Positions 1-11,541 of a stretch of 64,000 nucleotides of DNA are shown here, piece by piece. The position numbers and the translations under genes were made by a program. The stretch's first letter is position 1. Each line of letters opens with the position of its first letter. Under the pieces are notes generated by a model. The model worked only from the letters and a program-made list of their open reading frames with translations. It had not been told where the DNA came from and searched no databases. This DNA comes from Lomentospora prolificans (taxonomy: Eukaryota; Ascomycota; Sordariomycetes; Microascales; Microascaceae): contig JARFXM010000009.1 in the NCBI GenBank assembly GCA_029532625.1, forward strand, positions 1,116,001 to 1,180,000, read 5' to 3'.

Positions 1-832
1 GGCTAGCAGGGCGACGAAGAAGCCGGTTGCGGGTCCGTTGGTCACAATGACATCTGGATAAGCCATGAGCTTGCCCACGGTGGCCGCCTTGGGTCTTGAG
101 AGCAAGACTGGGAAGATGTCGAGGATTGAGCGGAGAGCGGACCACGGGACCGTGGAGAGCGGCTGGTGCACTCGGCGAGCCCTCGTAACGACAAAGGTAT
201 CGTAAGTTCCTGAGGCCTTTTTTCCTTCTTTGACCCTTTCCTCAAAAGCTTTTAGGTGCTTTAGCGAGATGTGATCTCCACTCGTTACTAGGTAGCGACG
301 GTGGAAATTTCTCGATCCAGGAAAGCTGTGCTCCATCATGAGCAGCATCTCCTTGGTATGGCCTCCCGATCCAAGAACTGCAAGCACATAGCGAGGGTGC
401 CCTTGCAACTCCGGCGTTTTGGCTTGACTCCACATCCGGGCGGTGGACAGAGGAGCGTGCAGCCTTCTATGCCTTAGCTGTACATGGCGAATCTATTTTC
501 GACATTAGAGCCATGTAGGATAAGATGGAATGCGCTAATGATGACTAGGCACTTACTTCGACAAAAATAACAGAGGTAAGGATAAAGAGAGCGCCCGTTA
601 CGAGCAACGCCTCTACAGGACGTTGACGATACGCTCGAAGGAAGAGCGGCGGCGCAAACCCCGCCACAGCACTGAGTATGGCGACGGGGACGGGGAGTTT
701 GAGGACTTGAGAGAGAGATAGTATGGCCAAGGTACATGCGACTAAGGAGATACCAGGCTTATTGAGGGCAGCTGTAGCTACCGCCACGAAACCTATGAAG
801 CCGATATTACGGGCTGAGAAGGAGAAGGGCAT
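1..832 (-). CDS. ALG14: ALG14, UDP-GlcNAc transferase membrane subunit (partial, 3' end outside window)
   Basis: Membrane-anchoring subunit of the Alg13/Alg14 transferase, which adds the second GlcNAc to the dolichol-linked N-glycan precursor on the cytosolic face of the ER. Exon 1 is 832-557 and exon 2 runs from 477 to beyond base 1. The intron (556-478) has a GTAAGT donor and CAG acceptor and is in phase 0. Exon 1 (92 residues) is almost wholly hydrophobic, with several possible membrane segments; this is longer than the single anchor usually drawn for Alg14. Exon 2 opens the glycosyltransferase-like fold with the hallmark LGSGGHTKEM. Further on are RRYLVTSGDH and VTNGPATGFF, both typical of the family. 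About 251 codons are visible; by family length perhaps 40-60 C-terminal residues are missing. It is divergently arranged with the Ima1 gene across about 750 bases. Identity is strong; the exact start (832) is less certain. Confidence 0.88.
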
Positions 833-1586
833 CTTGGATGAACGCTATCAAGAAGTGATACAAACGAGGCCAAATTTAACGAGGGCGGGATATGAGTCGC
901 TTTAAACGCAGTGTGAGGTGTTTAGCCCTGTTGAGGGCACATTGTACAATTTCGTGAGAGGCTGTGAAGGATTGATGAATTATGAGTGTGTCTTGTCCTG
1001 TGGTGTCGTCCTCCGGAAAGTTCAATGTCGTGTCGTGTCAGCTCGGCATTTGAGAGCTATCATCGAGGGGTGTGCGCCATTCAGTGACCACATCAGCTCG
1101 AGTCAGATGCTCTGAGCTGGAGCTTGAGCGCTCCAGGGCCGGGAGCCAGCATCAAAGCCAGCCAGCAGCCCAAAGGAAAATTTCTAGTGGGGAAAAGAGC
1201 CACTAAAACTCCCAGGAAAAGGGCAACCAGTAGGCTAACTATAGGATTAATTCAGGGGCACCTGCCCCTCCAGGGCTGTTTTAGTACGCACAGCCAGCTG
1301 GCTTTAGTCCCAACCCATAAAATTCATTAGCTCAATCCCACCCCACAGCACACAATGTTCTTTGACCTGTATTATTCGCTGCTCAATATTGACTTCCAGA
1401 CACCCCAGCAACCATTTGAAAGCCGACTTTTTCCCTAACTTTCAACTTCTAATGTCCCTATCGAGAACCATCCTGAATGTGAAGCGCCCTCACTAGATTG
1501 CGCAACCGAGAAGTTATAAAACCGCCAACCGCTTTCACTATCACGAGGACAACTGCAACCTCTCGGTTATGAGCCGCTAATGCACC
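833..1586. other. Intergenic, divergent promoter region of ALG14 and ima1
   Basis: This spacer separates two genes transcribed away from each other, so it should hold both promoters. I see no RNA gene, repeat or convincing reading frame. A minimal upstream frame (ATG at 1569, four codons to a stop) lies just before the ima1 start and may be in its leader. Confidence 0.5.
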
Positions 1587-3790
1587 ATGGCTCCATTTCG
1601 GAGATCGCACAACTTGCGCTGCTTCTACTGTAACCGTCCGACTGGCATCAGATTTGAAGGACAGGGCGAGGTTCTTTGTCCGCACTGCGACGCGACAAAC
1701 TATTTAGACGAGGTTTGCTTTGTTCCTTCGGCTTGAGCATATCTTGGATATGAGTCGGTACTAAGTAATGCTAACGTTGCGACTAGGATGGCGACATCAC
1801 AGATCCGCCCGTCGCGACTACAACCGCTTCGCAATCTCAAGCCTACGCCTTTCAACGATCCCCAACGCCCCAGTCCCCTGAACCGGCGCAAAACATCTTC
1901 TGCGCCAAGTGTCTAAAGAATCAACACCTCTATACCGCGTCTCTGGCGCAGTACTTCCCCGATGACCCCGACCATCCAGACTATCCCGCGCTCGAGCGAA
2001 AATATTACAAGTTCCGGCAAGACCTCGAGGAACGCTATCCCCAAATGTGCGCTGATTGCGAACCGAAAGTGCTCTCAAAGCTCAACGCCGCGGGATACAT
2101 CGCGAAGACGGATTTCCTGCGCACCGCCATGGAGAGGAGCAGGGCCAACAGAACCTCGCCTCGCAGGCGCACAATGATGTTTCTCACAGATAGTTTGGGC
2201 GGGTGGTTGTGGTATGGTGCTTTCGTGCTGCAGTTTCTATGGCACGTCTCTGCTGTAGCTGAAGCGCTTATGAGTGACCTCCGGCTTGAAGCGCGGGAGA
2301 CCTGGCTACTACGCGCCTGGATCTTCATTAGCAAATTTCTGCCTTCAACCGAAAGTTTGATTCGGCTCTCTCTGCAAATGACGCTTGTGGGAATCTGGTG
2401 GAACCCCAAGTTCCCCGAGGTCGTGAGAGGCTTTTCTAGGCCCATCATTGGACTACCTAAGTGGTATGCTTTCCAGGCAATGTTGGCCACAGCCCGATAT
2501 CTGTTTCCCAAAATTTCCAGCCTCGAGGTAGAGCGCGCCGAGCAGGCCAACGCACAGCTCGCGATTCATGCCTTTGTGGCTGTATTCATCCTCTATGTAA
2601 GTTTTGTTAGCCATGCGGATGCTCCAACGTTATGTGCTAACCGATGTTAGGTCTGCATCCTTGCTCGAAAGAGCGTGAAGCTGGACACTACGCCCTTGTT
2701 CGCGCCTGCGGAAATGCCAACTGCCCGCCAGCCAAGGATTACTCGCTCCAAGGCCAGGCGGGAGAGCTCAACTCAGAATCTCTCCGACGTTTTAGATGAC
2801 ATCCTCAACACACCCAGCCGTGCCAGGACTACTGGGCTCGATAGCACGAGCAGCACCGCCGAGCTTCCCCCTTCGCCTCATCTCAGTCCATTTAGAGCCC
2901 GGGCACCCCCGAAGCCCGTCCAGGCGAGCTACTCCGAAGAGATGGACTGGGAGCGCACTGAAGAACCTGCGCCTGCGCTCCGTGGTTTTGGAACCACGAA
3001 ACCCCAACCATTTGGTGCTCCCGCCGTGCAGACGGACCAGCCCCAGAGGGCCTTCTGGGCCAAGGTGCCGCCTGCTCCCAAACCACCAGCCCAGCGACTC
3101 ATTAACCCTGCTCCTCCGGCTACGCAGACGATAAAGCAAGATAGAGAGATATTCACGGCACGGTTTAGCGGGAACAGCATGTTGGCCGATAATAAAAACA
3201 AGCCAGACGGCAACCATGTCGACTTTGCGCCGCCCTCCTTCTTCTCGCACGAAAATACAAACACCGATCCACGAAACTCTCTAGCGGATATGCTAAACAG
3301 CAGCTTCTCTCTTAGTCAGGAGGAGCACTTGGCAAATTCGCAATCGCCCCTCCGAACAGCCCGTAAGGCCAACGCGAATCCTTTTTCCACCTCGGCTTCC
3401 GCCGCGGTACCGGGACCTGGTGGGACTCGCACGCCCCGAGGCTCCCGAAGCATGGACGCCGCCTTTCTCGTAGTCCTTATCGGCCTTTGGGTCTACGCGG
3501 CTCAAAATCCGAGCGAGCAGAGCATTCAAATCATGCGCGCTAGTCTCGGCATGAGCGCCCTCCTCACGTTACTCCTCTCTCGGGATGCTCTCTTCCACCT
3601 CGGAAGTGCGGGCGACGCCTCCATCGGCAACGTCCTCGAGCTGGTTCTCTGCGTAGCGGAGATTGGGGCCGTGGGACACCTTTCTCTCAAATTATGGACG
3701 AGCTCAGTACTCTGTGGGAGATGCTTTGAGGAAGGGCTCTGGATTATAGTCGTGATGATTGGACACCGACTGTGGAATGCATTGGCGTGA
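1587..3790 (+). CDS. ima1: Ima1/Samp1-type inner nuclear membrane protein
   Basis: Orthologue of fission-yeast Ima1 and animal Samp1/TMEM201, an integral protein of the inner nuclear membrane tied to nuclear-envelope integrity and heterochromatin or microtubule linkage. Three exons: 1587-1712, 1787-2596 and 2651-3790 (691 residues). Both introns are in phase 0. The N-terminal Ima1 domain is visible: CFYC at residues 12-15 and CPHC at 31-34, followed by NYLDE and DGDITDP, which is the family signature. Two more CxxC pairs (FCAKC, CADC) follow. Hydrophobic segments fall near residues 180-203, 233-248 and 300-315. After a long Ser/Pro-rich loop, four more lie near 581-597, 609-623, 636-660 and 673-686. 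The loop (about 320-575) looks disordered and probably faces the nucleoplasm. The start was chosen because the previous ATG (1569) hits a stop after three codons. Identification is strong from the N-terminal motif pattern; the membrane count is an estimate. Confidence 0.85.
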
Positions 3791-6700
3791 GCGTCTTCCT
3801 ACATTTTGCGGGTTCTTGTATGAATGATATAATTTACACCATGGGAGGGGACGGCGAGGCATAGAGGGCGTTAAATTTGTTGTTTACCATTATATATCGG
3901 ACGGGCTTCATCTACAAGGATATATCAAATGTGAATTCTCCTTTTGTTCCACTTTTCATTATGATCCACTAGATTGAACATGGAGCTCTCGCCAGTGCCA
4001 TACGTACGGTATTCATCAAACCGCGCGACCACGACTGTTCCAAAAACAGGTTGGTGGTGGTAACTAAAGGGTGGGAAAATGAATTGAATCGAGGCACGTG
4101 GAGGAGCGCCCTGATCAGTTAGCTCGAGGGTCGGTCCCAGACAACTACAGTGACGAGGAATAGTAGCAGGTCGTCGCTCACTGAAACCACGCAATTATCA
4201 TGAACATCCGGTTAGTAAGATTACTCGCTTTGGTGCAGAGAGGTCTCTGCAGCCCAGGTACATGTCTGGCTTTGGCTCCACGTCCGTTCATGTCGTACCG
4301 CCCACCACCCCCTGAACACCATGGACGCCATCTTTCCTTTGTTCTCCCTCCCTTGGGCTGGCCCGACTAGCCTGGCCAGGCAGCCAGGGCAATCCGCGAT
4401 CGGGACCTACTGTCGTAGAACGATTCCAGGGTAGGGATCACGCTTTTTCGCCTTCAGGACCTGCAGGGTGCATAACCGACATCCCACTACATCCGAGGGG
4501 ATACCATGACCATGGGTTGCTTGACTCACCTTAAATGAGGTCATAGTCGCATCAAAGAATCATACCGAGGAGCGGTGTCGCGTTATTGCTTTGAAGAAAG
4601 AAACTACTATCAGGACGTTCTAGAAGTGTCGGAATCTACAAATCGAGGCAGGCCAATTACAACCGGATACATGCCCCAATCACCACAATAGTATTTCAAG
4701 AAATCTTCCATGGGAAATGTCTGAAGAGTCCCACTTGGAGAACCCGTCTGATCAGTCCCACTGACGTCTCGGGGGGCCCGGCGTGTTCGTTCTACTGAAT
4801 CGTTGCCGCTGTACAGTTCGGGGCAGATGGGCCAATAGCTGTTTGACGTCACCAGTAATATACCCGCCTTGGTCTAAGAACCCAAACCTTTGGGCCTTGC
4901 CTCCCCAAGGACCGGACCATTTGATAGACTTAGAGAACATAAACACGGGCGCATTGCGTCTCTTTAAAATTTTACTAATTGCCCGATGGATAAACTTGCC
5001 AGCGATGCGTGGTATCCCAATTGACGGGCGCGGCATGACTTAAACCACTTTAGGTTTCGTGCTTGGTGTCGTTCATCTCTCGAGTAAAGCGTGTGTCGAA
5101 GTCAGGACCTGTACTCCTCAGACCGATCTAGCTTCGGTATGTTCGGCCGGGGAAAGGGGGCCCGGGGGGAGGGGGAAAGATGATCAGAACATTGAAAAGG
5201 AATGGGATTGGGGGGATCTCTCAGAAGTAGCAGCTCCCCTCTTTTCCCACATCTTGCAAGTCAGGTGGCGTTCCACAATCTCGATCATTTTGAGAATCTT
5301 GGGACAGACGTGGCTGTAGCTACCACTTGTGGACAAGGGCAAAGTACGTATGTGGAAGGGGCTCGTGTGGGTGTTGGAGCTGTGGAAGGGAATATCCCGA
5401 CTCAGCCGTACATATCCCAGTTACAATACAAACACCTGAGTCCGGATCCACGTCTGGTGTTGTGACTAGGTACATACATGAGGGGAATGCACCTATTACA
5501 CACGCAACAGGTCTGCGTCGATGATGTACATGCTTTGAAATGGGAGGTCGTACGCGTTGTAGGTACAGCAGTACACGTGGATGCACCGGAGTAGCGTAAT
5601 ATTATCCTCAGGAGGTTTGAGTTGAGTAATTCAGTTTAGTGAGCAGCGCTGCCAATTGGCGCCTGGGGGCTCGGTAGAATCGGATCTCCCAGGAATTATC
5701 TCCGAAGGTGCGCGGTTGAACCAGAAACTTGGAGGCCTGGAAGGAAAAATGATATTTGAAGAAAAACCTCCCGCGACAGGCAAACGGCAAACGGGACCCC
5801 TTGAGCGCCAATTTGACGGGGGTTGGGCGACGCATTCGCCAGCTGTCTTCTGCACTTTGATGTCTGTGGGAGCGGTTCCATGCTGGTCTGCATGGAGCAG
5901 ATCCCACACAATTCGTCACACAAAGGGTTCAGTCGGTGGCCCGTACGCTAGGGACCGGTTTCCCACCCTTCGGAAACTTTTTAGTGCATTGTTTGTAATA
6001 TCGATCCATGATCCTCGATCGAGCCAGTGTTCCAGTTCAGTATGTGTTAGCAAATCAACAGGGGATGGCCTTGCCTTCCCTTCTTACAAACCGGCCTCTA
6101 GTGTCCACTCACGGTTGATGTTGCCTGGTCAAGTATAGATGCGAGGGAGAAATAGTGGGGTCTTGGTCATGACACTTCAGTTTCGCGCGGGATGTCTTCA
6201 ATTCTGTCTTCGGCACCTGTTTCCTCTTCGCGCCAGAGGGAGAGATAAAAGATGAGGCGTAGCTTGCCTCTCCCATGGGCCAAGGTGTTAGCTAAGCCGT
6301 GTCTTGTCGTTTCCTCAGCTGGCGTTGTGCGTCTCACAAGTGACATTCCGTGCATCTGCTCGGCCTGCAGAATTGACGACTTTTGTAGCCAGCCCTGCGC
6401 TAGAATTGTGGCCAGCTCTCGGCCGAAACTATTTGCTCAGAGCCTACACGTGCCAATGTTGTCCCCCTTCAATTCGGGGAAACTTTTCTCAAATCTTCCC
6501 TCAAATGAGCCCACCATTTGTTCGGTTGCTGAAAAAGGGTTCGCCCCATCCCATCCGACCGGAACTAAAATCAGGTAGCGTCCCTTCCTGCAGGTTGCAG
6601 CGCGGGAGTGGGCTAGAGTGGGCGAGATGTGTCGTGTCTCTCATAATCGGTGAGCAGTGACCCATTCATCCCGTCTTCATCCGGCCCTTGTGGCCCTTAC

Positions 6701-8292
6701 AGGACGATGATGGGGATCAGCGAACCCCCACCGGGGACTGATGCATTCCTCGGCCAATGTCGCCTCGAACCTCACATCTATTCTTGCGGGAAGCCATGCA
6801 CGGTTGCCTTGAACAGGACTCTATTAGGTCAACACGGAACGAAGGGCATCATGGAGCTGTCCTGCCCCGACAGAAAATAGCGATGGAGCTGACAAAAGGA
6901 GATGATGCATTCGGGCACGGAACGGTGCCGAAGTACGTACTTTACGGGGAGAGCCTGTCCTTGTGCAGCTCCGCTCTGTACGGGGGATGCAGTAGCTTGG
7001 TTCCACTGCTAGGTGTGCTTTCCCTGGACCGTCTGGTGGGCGAATAGTATTGACAATTCTTGTCAATCCAAGTACTTGGACTTGGTCTGTTGCTGCGATC
7101 CATGGATGGTCTCTCCTGTCCTCTGGCATCAGAGTACTTGTGGGACTCGTCCGCTCCTTTTACACACCCAAGCCCGCCTTCTGTCATTCCAAGAGTAATG
7201 CTGAGGTTTCGAGGTTACACTACGAGCAAGCTTCTTTGAACCTAATTGTGTCCTACCTGGAACTAGAAATGACGACACTGGAGCAGAGTGCTAAAGTAAG
7301 GGAAAAAAATCAGCTGAGCTCGGAAAACTGTCTTTATAATCAGTCACGCCCACTTTAAATCTCTAGCTCTTGGCGCTGCCTGGGCTAAAACAAAAGACTG
7401 GGAGCATGGACTCATATTACCAAGGACAGACGACAAATCAACAACCCTGGTCAACCTAAGAAAAAAATACCTAACGCCACCCCAGCGGAACGCTTATGAA
7501 CCGGCAATAGTCTGAGGTCGCCCTGCTGGTTGACCGAACGAGGCGAGAGAGCGCTCCAAGAAAAAAAAAACTGGGGAAATAAATCAAACCCCCAAACCTC
7601 TCCTTATACCCTTGCCCTCCTTTCCCAATATGTCCCATTCCCCTGTTCAGTCGTGGCCGATTAGGTGTCCCTGGTTCTATTAGAGCCCGACCCTCTCTCT
7701 TCCCCAAACCTCCCCATCTCCCACCCCAAATCTCCCCCCACGGATCGAGCAGGGTTTCCTTTTAAAGGACATCTCTGTAGCGCTCTACTACCACTTACAC
7801 GCGAACGACTTCCATTTTCTTCACCGAGCAGTTCAATCCTGCCGCGCAGAAAAACAACTGTCGACTGTCCCCCAAAATGGCCCTCCTAAAGTGACCTATC
7901 CCTTCCCGGATTCGGGTCGTTAAACGGGCTCAGATTCAGGAAAGTCGAGATATCTAAACGCGCTGCCGTGCACCCCTTCTTGAGGTTGTCTCTACGCTCG
8001 ATTTAACTGCACCTGCGTCGGAATTTTTTCTCCCCAACCCTCTCAACCGATCCTGCCTGGACGACTTTATTCTTCATCGCGACTTCCTCTCCATCTTCAG
8101 GTTATTCTTTGTCACCCTGATTACTCTTTAGCTCGAGTCTACACTCTGAACTGGAGCCTCTCATCGATCGCATTCCTCCTTTGAAGTGCTTCTCTCAACC
8201 ACTCCTCCAACCATCAATCTACTCGCATACCTGTGACTCCCATCACTATTGGATCACTGCAAGCGGCCCTCGCCATTAAATCAACCTTCTCC
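3791..8292. other. Long gene-free interval (4.5 kb)
   Basis: Between ima1 and the Siw14-type gene, both on plus, I find no reading frame with recognisable protein content, no tRNA and no repeat family. Short open frames here have mixed composition and no start or splice support. The last 700 bases (about 7600-8290) become pyrimidine-rich and are the likely promoter and leader of the downstream gene. The rest could hold a non-coding transcript or a fully decayed gene, but nothing in the bases shows it. Confidence 0.45.
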
Positions 8293-9413
8293 ATGTTCAC
8301 AGATCAAGCTTATGAACTTCTTTCCCCCCCTCTCCAACTAGAGTTTTGGAGACTTGCACAGGTTGTCCCTCCAAAGTCAAATTGTGACACACGGACGACG
8401 CCGCGTGATCTAGAAAAGGTGCAAGACAGGAATATGCCAAGCCATGCACTTGCTATGAATGAGCTACGCTCAAGGAGAAGTTCAAAGATAGAAGATTTGG
8501 ACTCACCTTCGGATCTTAAGAAGCTGGATTTACACCTTGTCAAGAAGACTACTACTGCTCACCTTTCCACGAAGACCCTTCAAATCGAGGAAGAGCTTGC
8601 CTACGATGAAGTCGCCGTTACTTTGGAAGAGTCCGACTACCAAAAGAGTGCCGATAATTCGACCATCCCCAGCTTGTCGGGGTCTGTTACCCCCGCATCC
8701 GTCTTGGACGGGCGGCTTGCCAACTTCGGTGTAGTTACGCCGGGAATCTATAGGAGTGCCTGGCCTGCGTCGGACACCTACGACTTCGTCAAGAGCCTCA
8801 ACCTAAAGACCATTGTGTACGTCGAGTCTTTTCGCGTAGTTTCGATTTCGAGAGCTAATCGATCCTCACAGCACGCTGGTCCAACGAGAAGTCGAGGACA
8901 CTGCCTACACTGCATTCCTAGGGTTGCACGGTATTAAGCAGTACGTCATTGATATGAAGGGTACGAAGAAACAGGCAATACCCGTAGAAATGATGAAGAC
9001 AATTCTCCGGCTTGTGCTTGATAAGAGCAACCACCCGGTCCTCATCCACTGCAATCACGGAAGGGTATGCAATTCTACTACTCTCCACCAAGCTGCAGCA
9101 CTCCATGGACTAACACGTTCTATAGCATCGCACCGGCTGTGCCGTGGGTGTGATACGCAAGATCTATGGCTGGGATACTCAAACTATTCTGTCAGAGTAT
9201 CTATCCTTCGCACACCCCAAACCTCGCGAAACAGACGTTAGATATCTTGAAACCGTCGACCCATCTCTGTTTCTTCAAGAACCTTCACCAGAGGCATTGC
9301 CTCGGCGCAAAACCTTTCTACGAACTCTCATCTTCACCTTTATCGGCACGCTTATCTGGCTACTCACCGGGTTCAAGTTTGGCAACGCCATGGACCGACG
9401 TCATCAAGGGTGA
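8293..9413 (+). CDS. SIW14: Siw14-type (PFA-DSP) phosphatase with C-terminal membrane anchor
   Basis: Member of the plant and fungal atypical dual-specificity phosphatases (Siw14/Oca family). Yeast Siw14 removes the 5-beta phosphate from inositol pyrophosphates. Exons 8293-8816, 8872-9064 and 9126-9413 give 334 residues. Residues 1-145 are low-complexity and Ser/Thr-rich. The catalytic domain follows, starting near NFGVVTPGIYRSAWP. The active-site loop reads HCNHGRHRTG, so Cys and Arg of the C-x5-R motif are intact; intron 2 cuts the loop between HCNHGR and HRTG. The last 30 residues hold a hydrophobic stretch (TLIFTFIGTLIWLLTG) and a short basic tail, suggesting a tail-anchored protein with the phosphatase in the cytosol. 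Yeast Siw14 has no such anchor, so this may be a Pezizomycotina branch of the family. The start is the first ATG of the open frame; an upstream non-coding exon is possible. Confidence 0.8.
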
Positions 9414-10263
9414 CCGGCCGCCTGCGGCTGAGCTATAACGACAATGTTAGCTGAAGTCGCAAATAACAACTCGGCATCGGAATTTTATGATCGATTCTTC
9501 AACGGAATATTCAGTCTTTTCTTTTCTTTTCTCTTTTCTTTTCTTTTTTCTTTTCCTTTTTTCTTTTTTCTCGATTTTTTTTTCCCGAAATAGAAAGGAA
9601 ATGATAGAAGTATAGCGGAAAGCAGGGAAGCGACGACTTTTTCATGAAACGTTAAAGAGTGGATTGATACCATCACCAAAAGGCGAAGAGAATGGAGACG
9701 GCAACGAGGGTAGGAATCACGGCTCTTACGCCCCCTGCCTGGAACGGTTTGATTTCTTTTCCTCACATTACTCTTCTTCCCGCTTTCTCAAGTCTGACTA
9801 CTAGGTCAAAAGCATTCATGGAACTGTAGAGAAAGGGGTCATCGGTTTTTATTGTGCACTCAAGTGTTGAGGCACTTAGGCTGGGATGTGGCTAGCTCGG
9901 CGATGGCGTAGTCATAGGCGTTAGTTTGGAGTCTGGATTTTGCCTTGTATAACAGGCGGAAGGGATTAGCATACGTAGTGGTCCTATGATACCGACCATG
10001 AACAATAAAAGCGTATTCTTCGCATTGGTGTCCCCTCATCAAGTAGCCATTGATGTTGCCGGGTTGGAGGTAGTGTGCCTCGACTCAGGTTGCGGAACAG
10101 ACGGTTCTACCCGGTCCAACATAATTTGGATAGCTCTAGGAGGCCGTGCTCGCTATGTCTCTAATATTGTGTTGTACACTTCCTTTAATCATACACAAAT
10201 CAACCGCCACTGGGTGATCGCCATCCTTTTTATTCCACCCTCGCTAATAATTAGCCTCGAACG
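9414..10263. other. Convergent 3' spacer with T/C-rich tract
   Basis: Holds the 3' ends of the Siw14-type gene (plus) and the AIM19-like gene (minus). A pyrimidine tract of repeated TTTTC units lies at about 9515-9582. Nothing else is recognisable. Confidence 0.5.
9515..9582. repeat. TTTTC-type pyrimidine simple repeat
   Basis: Almost pure T/C on plus, built from imperfect TTTTC units just beyond the Siw14-type stop codon. It could act in 3' end formation or be neutral slippage sequence. Confidence 0.7.
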
Positions 10264-10793
10264 TCAATTCCACCTATTCCTTCGTAGTCTCTCCTTCTCA
10301 TCTTGTTTCCTGTCACCATGCGCATACACCCAAGCGCCGGAAGCAAAGTTGATGAGACCTAAACCAATGGCGCTACCCCGTACAACCCCCCTAACGGTGA
10401 GCTTGTTGCGGAGGGACTGCCGCCTGCGCAAGGCTAGGAGGACATAAAGGCCGCTCCAGGCGGCGGTGATGCCGGCACTGTCGGTAGGAAAGCCAGCCAA
10501 GTTGACGTAGCTGGAAAAGAGAAGGACGGGGGCGAAGAGGAGAGGTAGGGGCTGCAGGGGGCGGCCGTGTAGGGCAACGATGAGGGTTGCCAAACCAGTC
10601 GGGGGCATGGACGAAGCTTCACGTAGGAGGCAGGACGGGGGGGTATGTTAGTCTTAAATTGTCCTCACTAGTCAAGATATCTCTTAGGAGAGCCGCCCGC
10701 ATAGACAGGAAGAAACTTACTGCCCCAACCGTGCAGGGTAGAGGTAACCTGTTTTTTGAGGCTCTGAGGTTGTATGGGCTCCTCGGATGCCAT
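10264..10793 (-). CDS. AIM19: Small membrane protein, AIM19-like
   Basis: Two exons, 10793-10721 and 10616-10264, give 141 residues. The donor is GTAAGT. The acceptor is an AAG preceded by CTAAC, and the phase (1) is kept across the junction, giving ..LHGWGTSSMPPTGLATL... The protein has three or four hydrophobic segments (PLPLLFAPVLLFSSYVNL; ITAAWSGLYVLLAL; GSAIGLGLINFASGAWVY) and a strongly charged C-terminus. The pattern around the segment with GITAAWSGLY, then a basic cluster and a final segment, resembles the fungal AIM19 family (altered inheritance of mitochondria 19), which is mitochondrial and of unknown function. That link is from memory of the family pattern and is moderate. The short N-terminal exon is supported by splice phase only. 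It is divergent with the HLJ1-like gene. Confidence 0.6.
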
Positions 10794-11541
10794 GGCGAGA
10801 ATTCTCAGGTTGTAGGAAAAATCCTTCTTTGTGAAAATACAGCGGGGTTCTGCGAAATTTGAAAACTTCGAGAGCAGGATGAGAGCACAAGTGAGGCTTC
10901 TGTCTGTGTTTGGTGATATGATGTCTACATGCATGACCAGCCCATCTGGAGGAATGACTAAGCGGGGGAAGGATCCAAGGCCGTGGTTGCCAGTAAGGAT
11001 TTGGGAAAATCTGGTTCGTTACCAAGAGGTACCAAGAGGTACCGGCTGCAAGCCAGGAGAGAACATCCATCAGTCATGGTAGTTGCGCCCCTGCCCCTGT
11101 ACATTGATTTTGAACACATATCACCGTCGTCAACGACCCGGCACTTTTTTCGACGCCCTAGACCGGAGCAGATGCTCTCAGAATTGTCGAAATACCTTGA
11201 GGATTTTGTCTCCCCTTTCTTCGCAGATCGAATTCTTTATTTTTCAAGCGAGTAACTCCCCTTGCACTGCATCTCAGTGGGGCCTTTGTCTTAGCTTTTT
11301 TGGTACTTTTCGAGCCGAAATCCCGCGAACTTTGCCTTGAGCAGAACGCGCCAGATAAGCATTCCATCTCCACCTTTTCCACGACGACGATATCCGTTTC
11401 TACCAACTCCGACGCCATCTCGAGCCCATACGACGATAGCTAGGCATTCGGCTCATCAACAGCCTCTCGCATGAACTGGCAGTAGCCGGCAAATTCCACC
11501 AACCCTCAGCTTCGACGGAGATCTCCTCGGCCCCATCCACA
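10794..11541. other. Divergent promoter region of the AIM19-like and HLJ1-like genes
   Basis: No gene seen. A small tandem duplication (TACCAAGAGG twice, about 11021-11041) is present. Bases near 11100-11540 are pyrimidine-rich in places, as expected for a leader of the J-protein gene. Confidence 0.45.
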
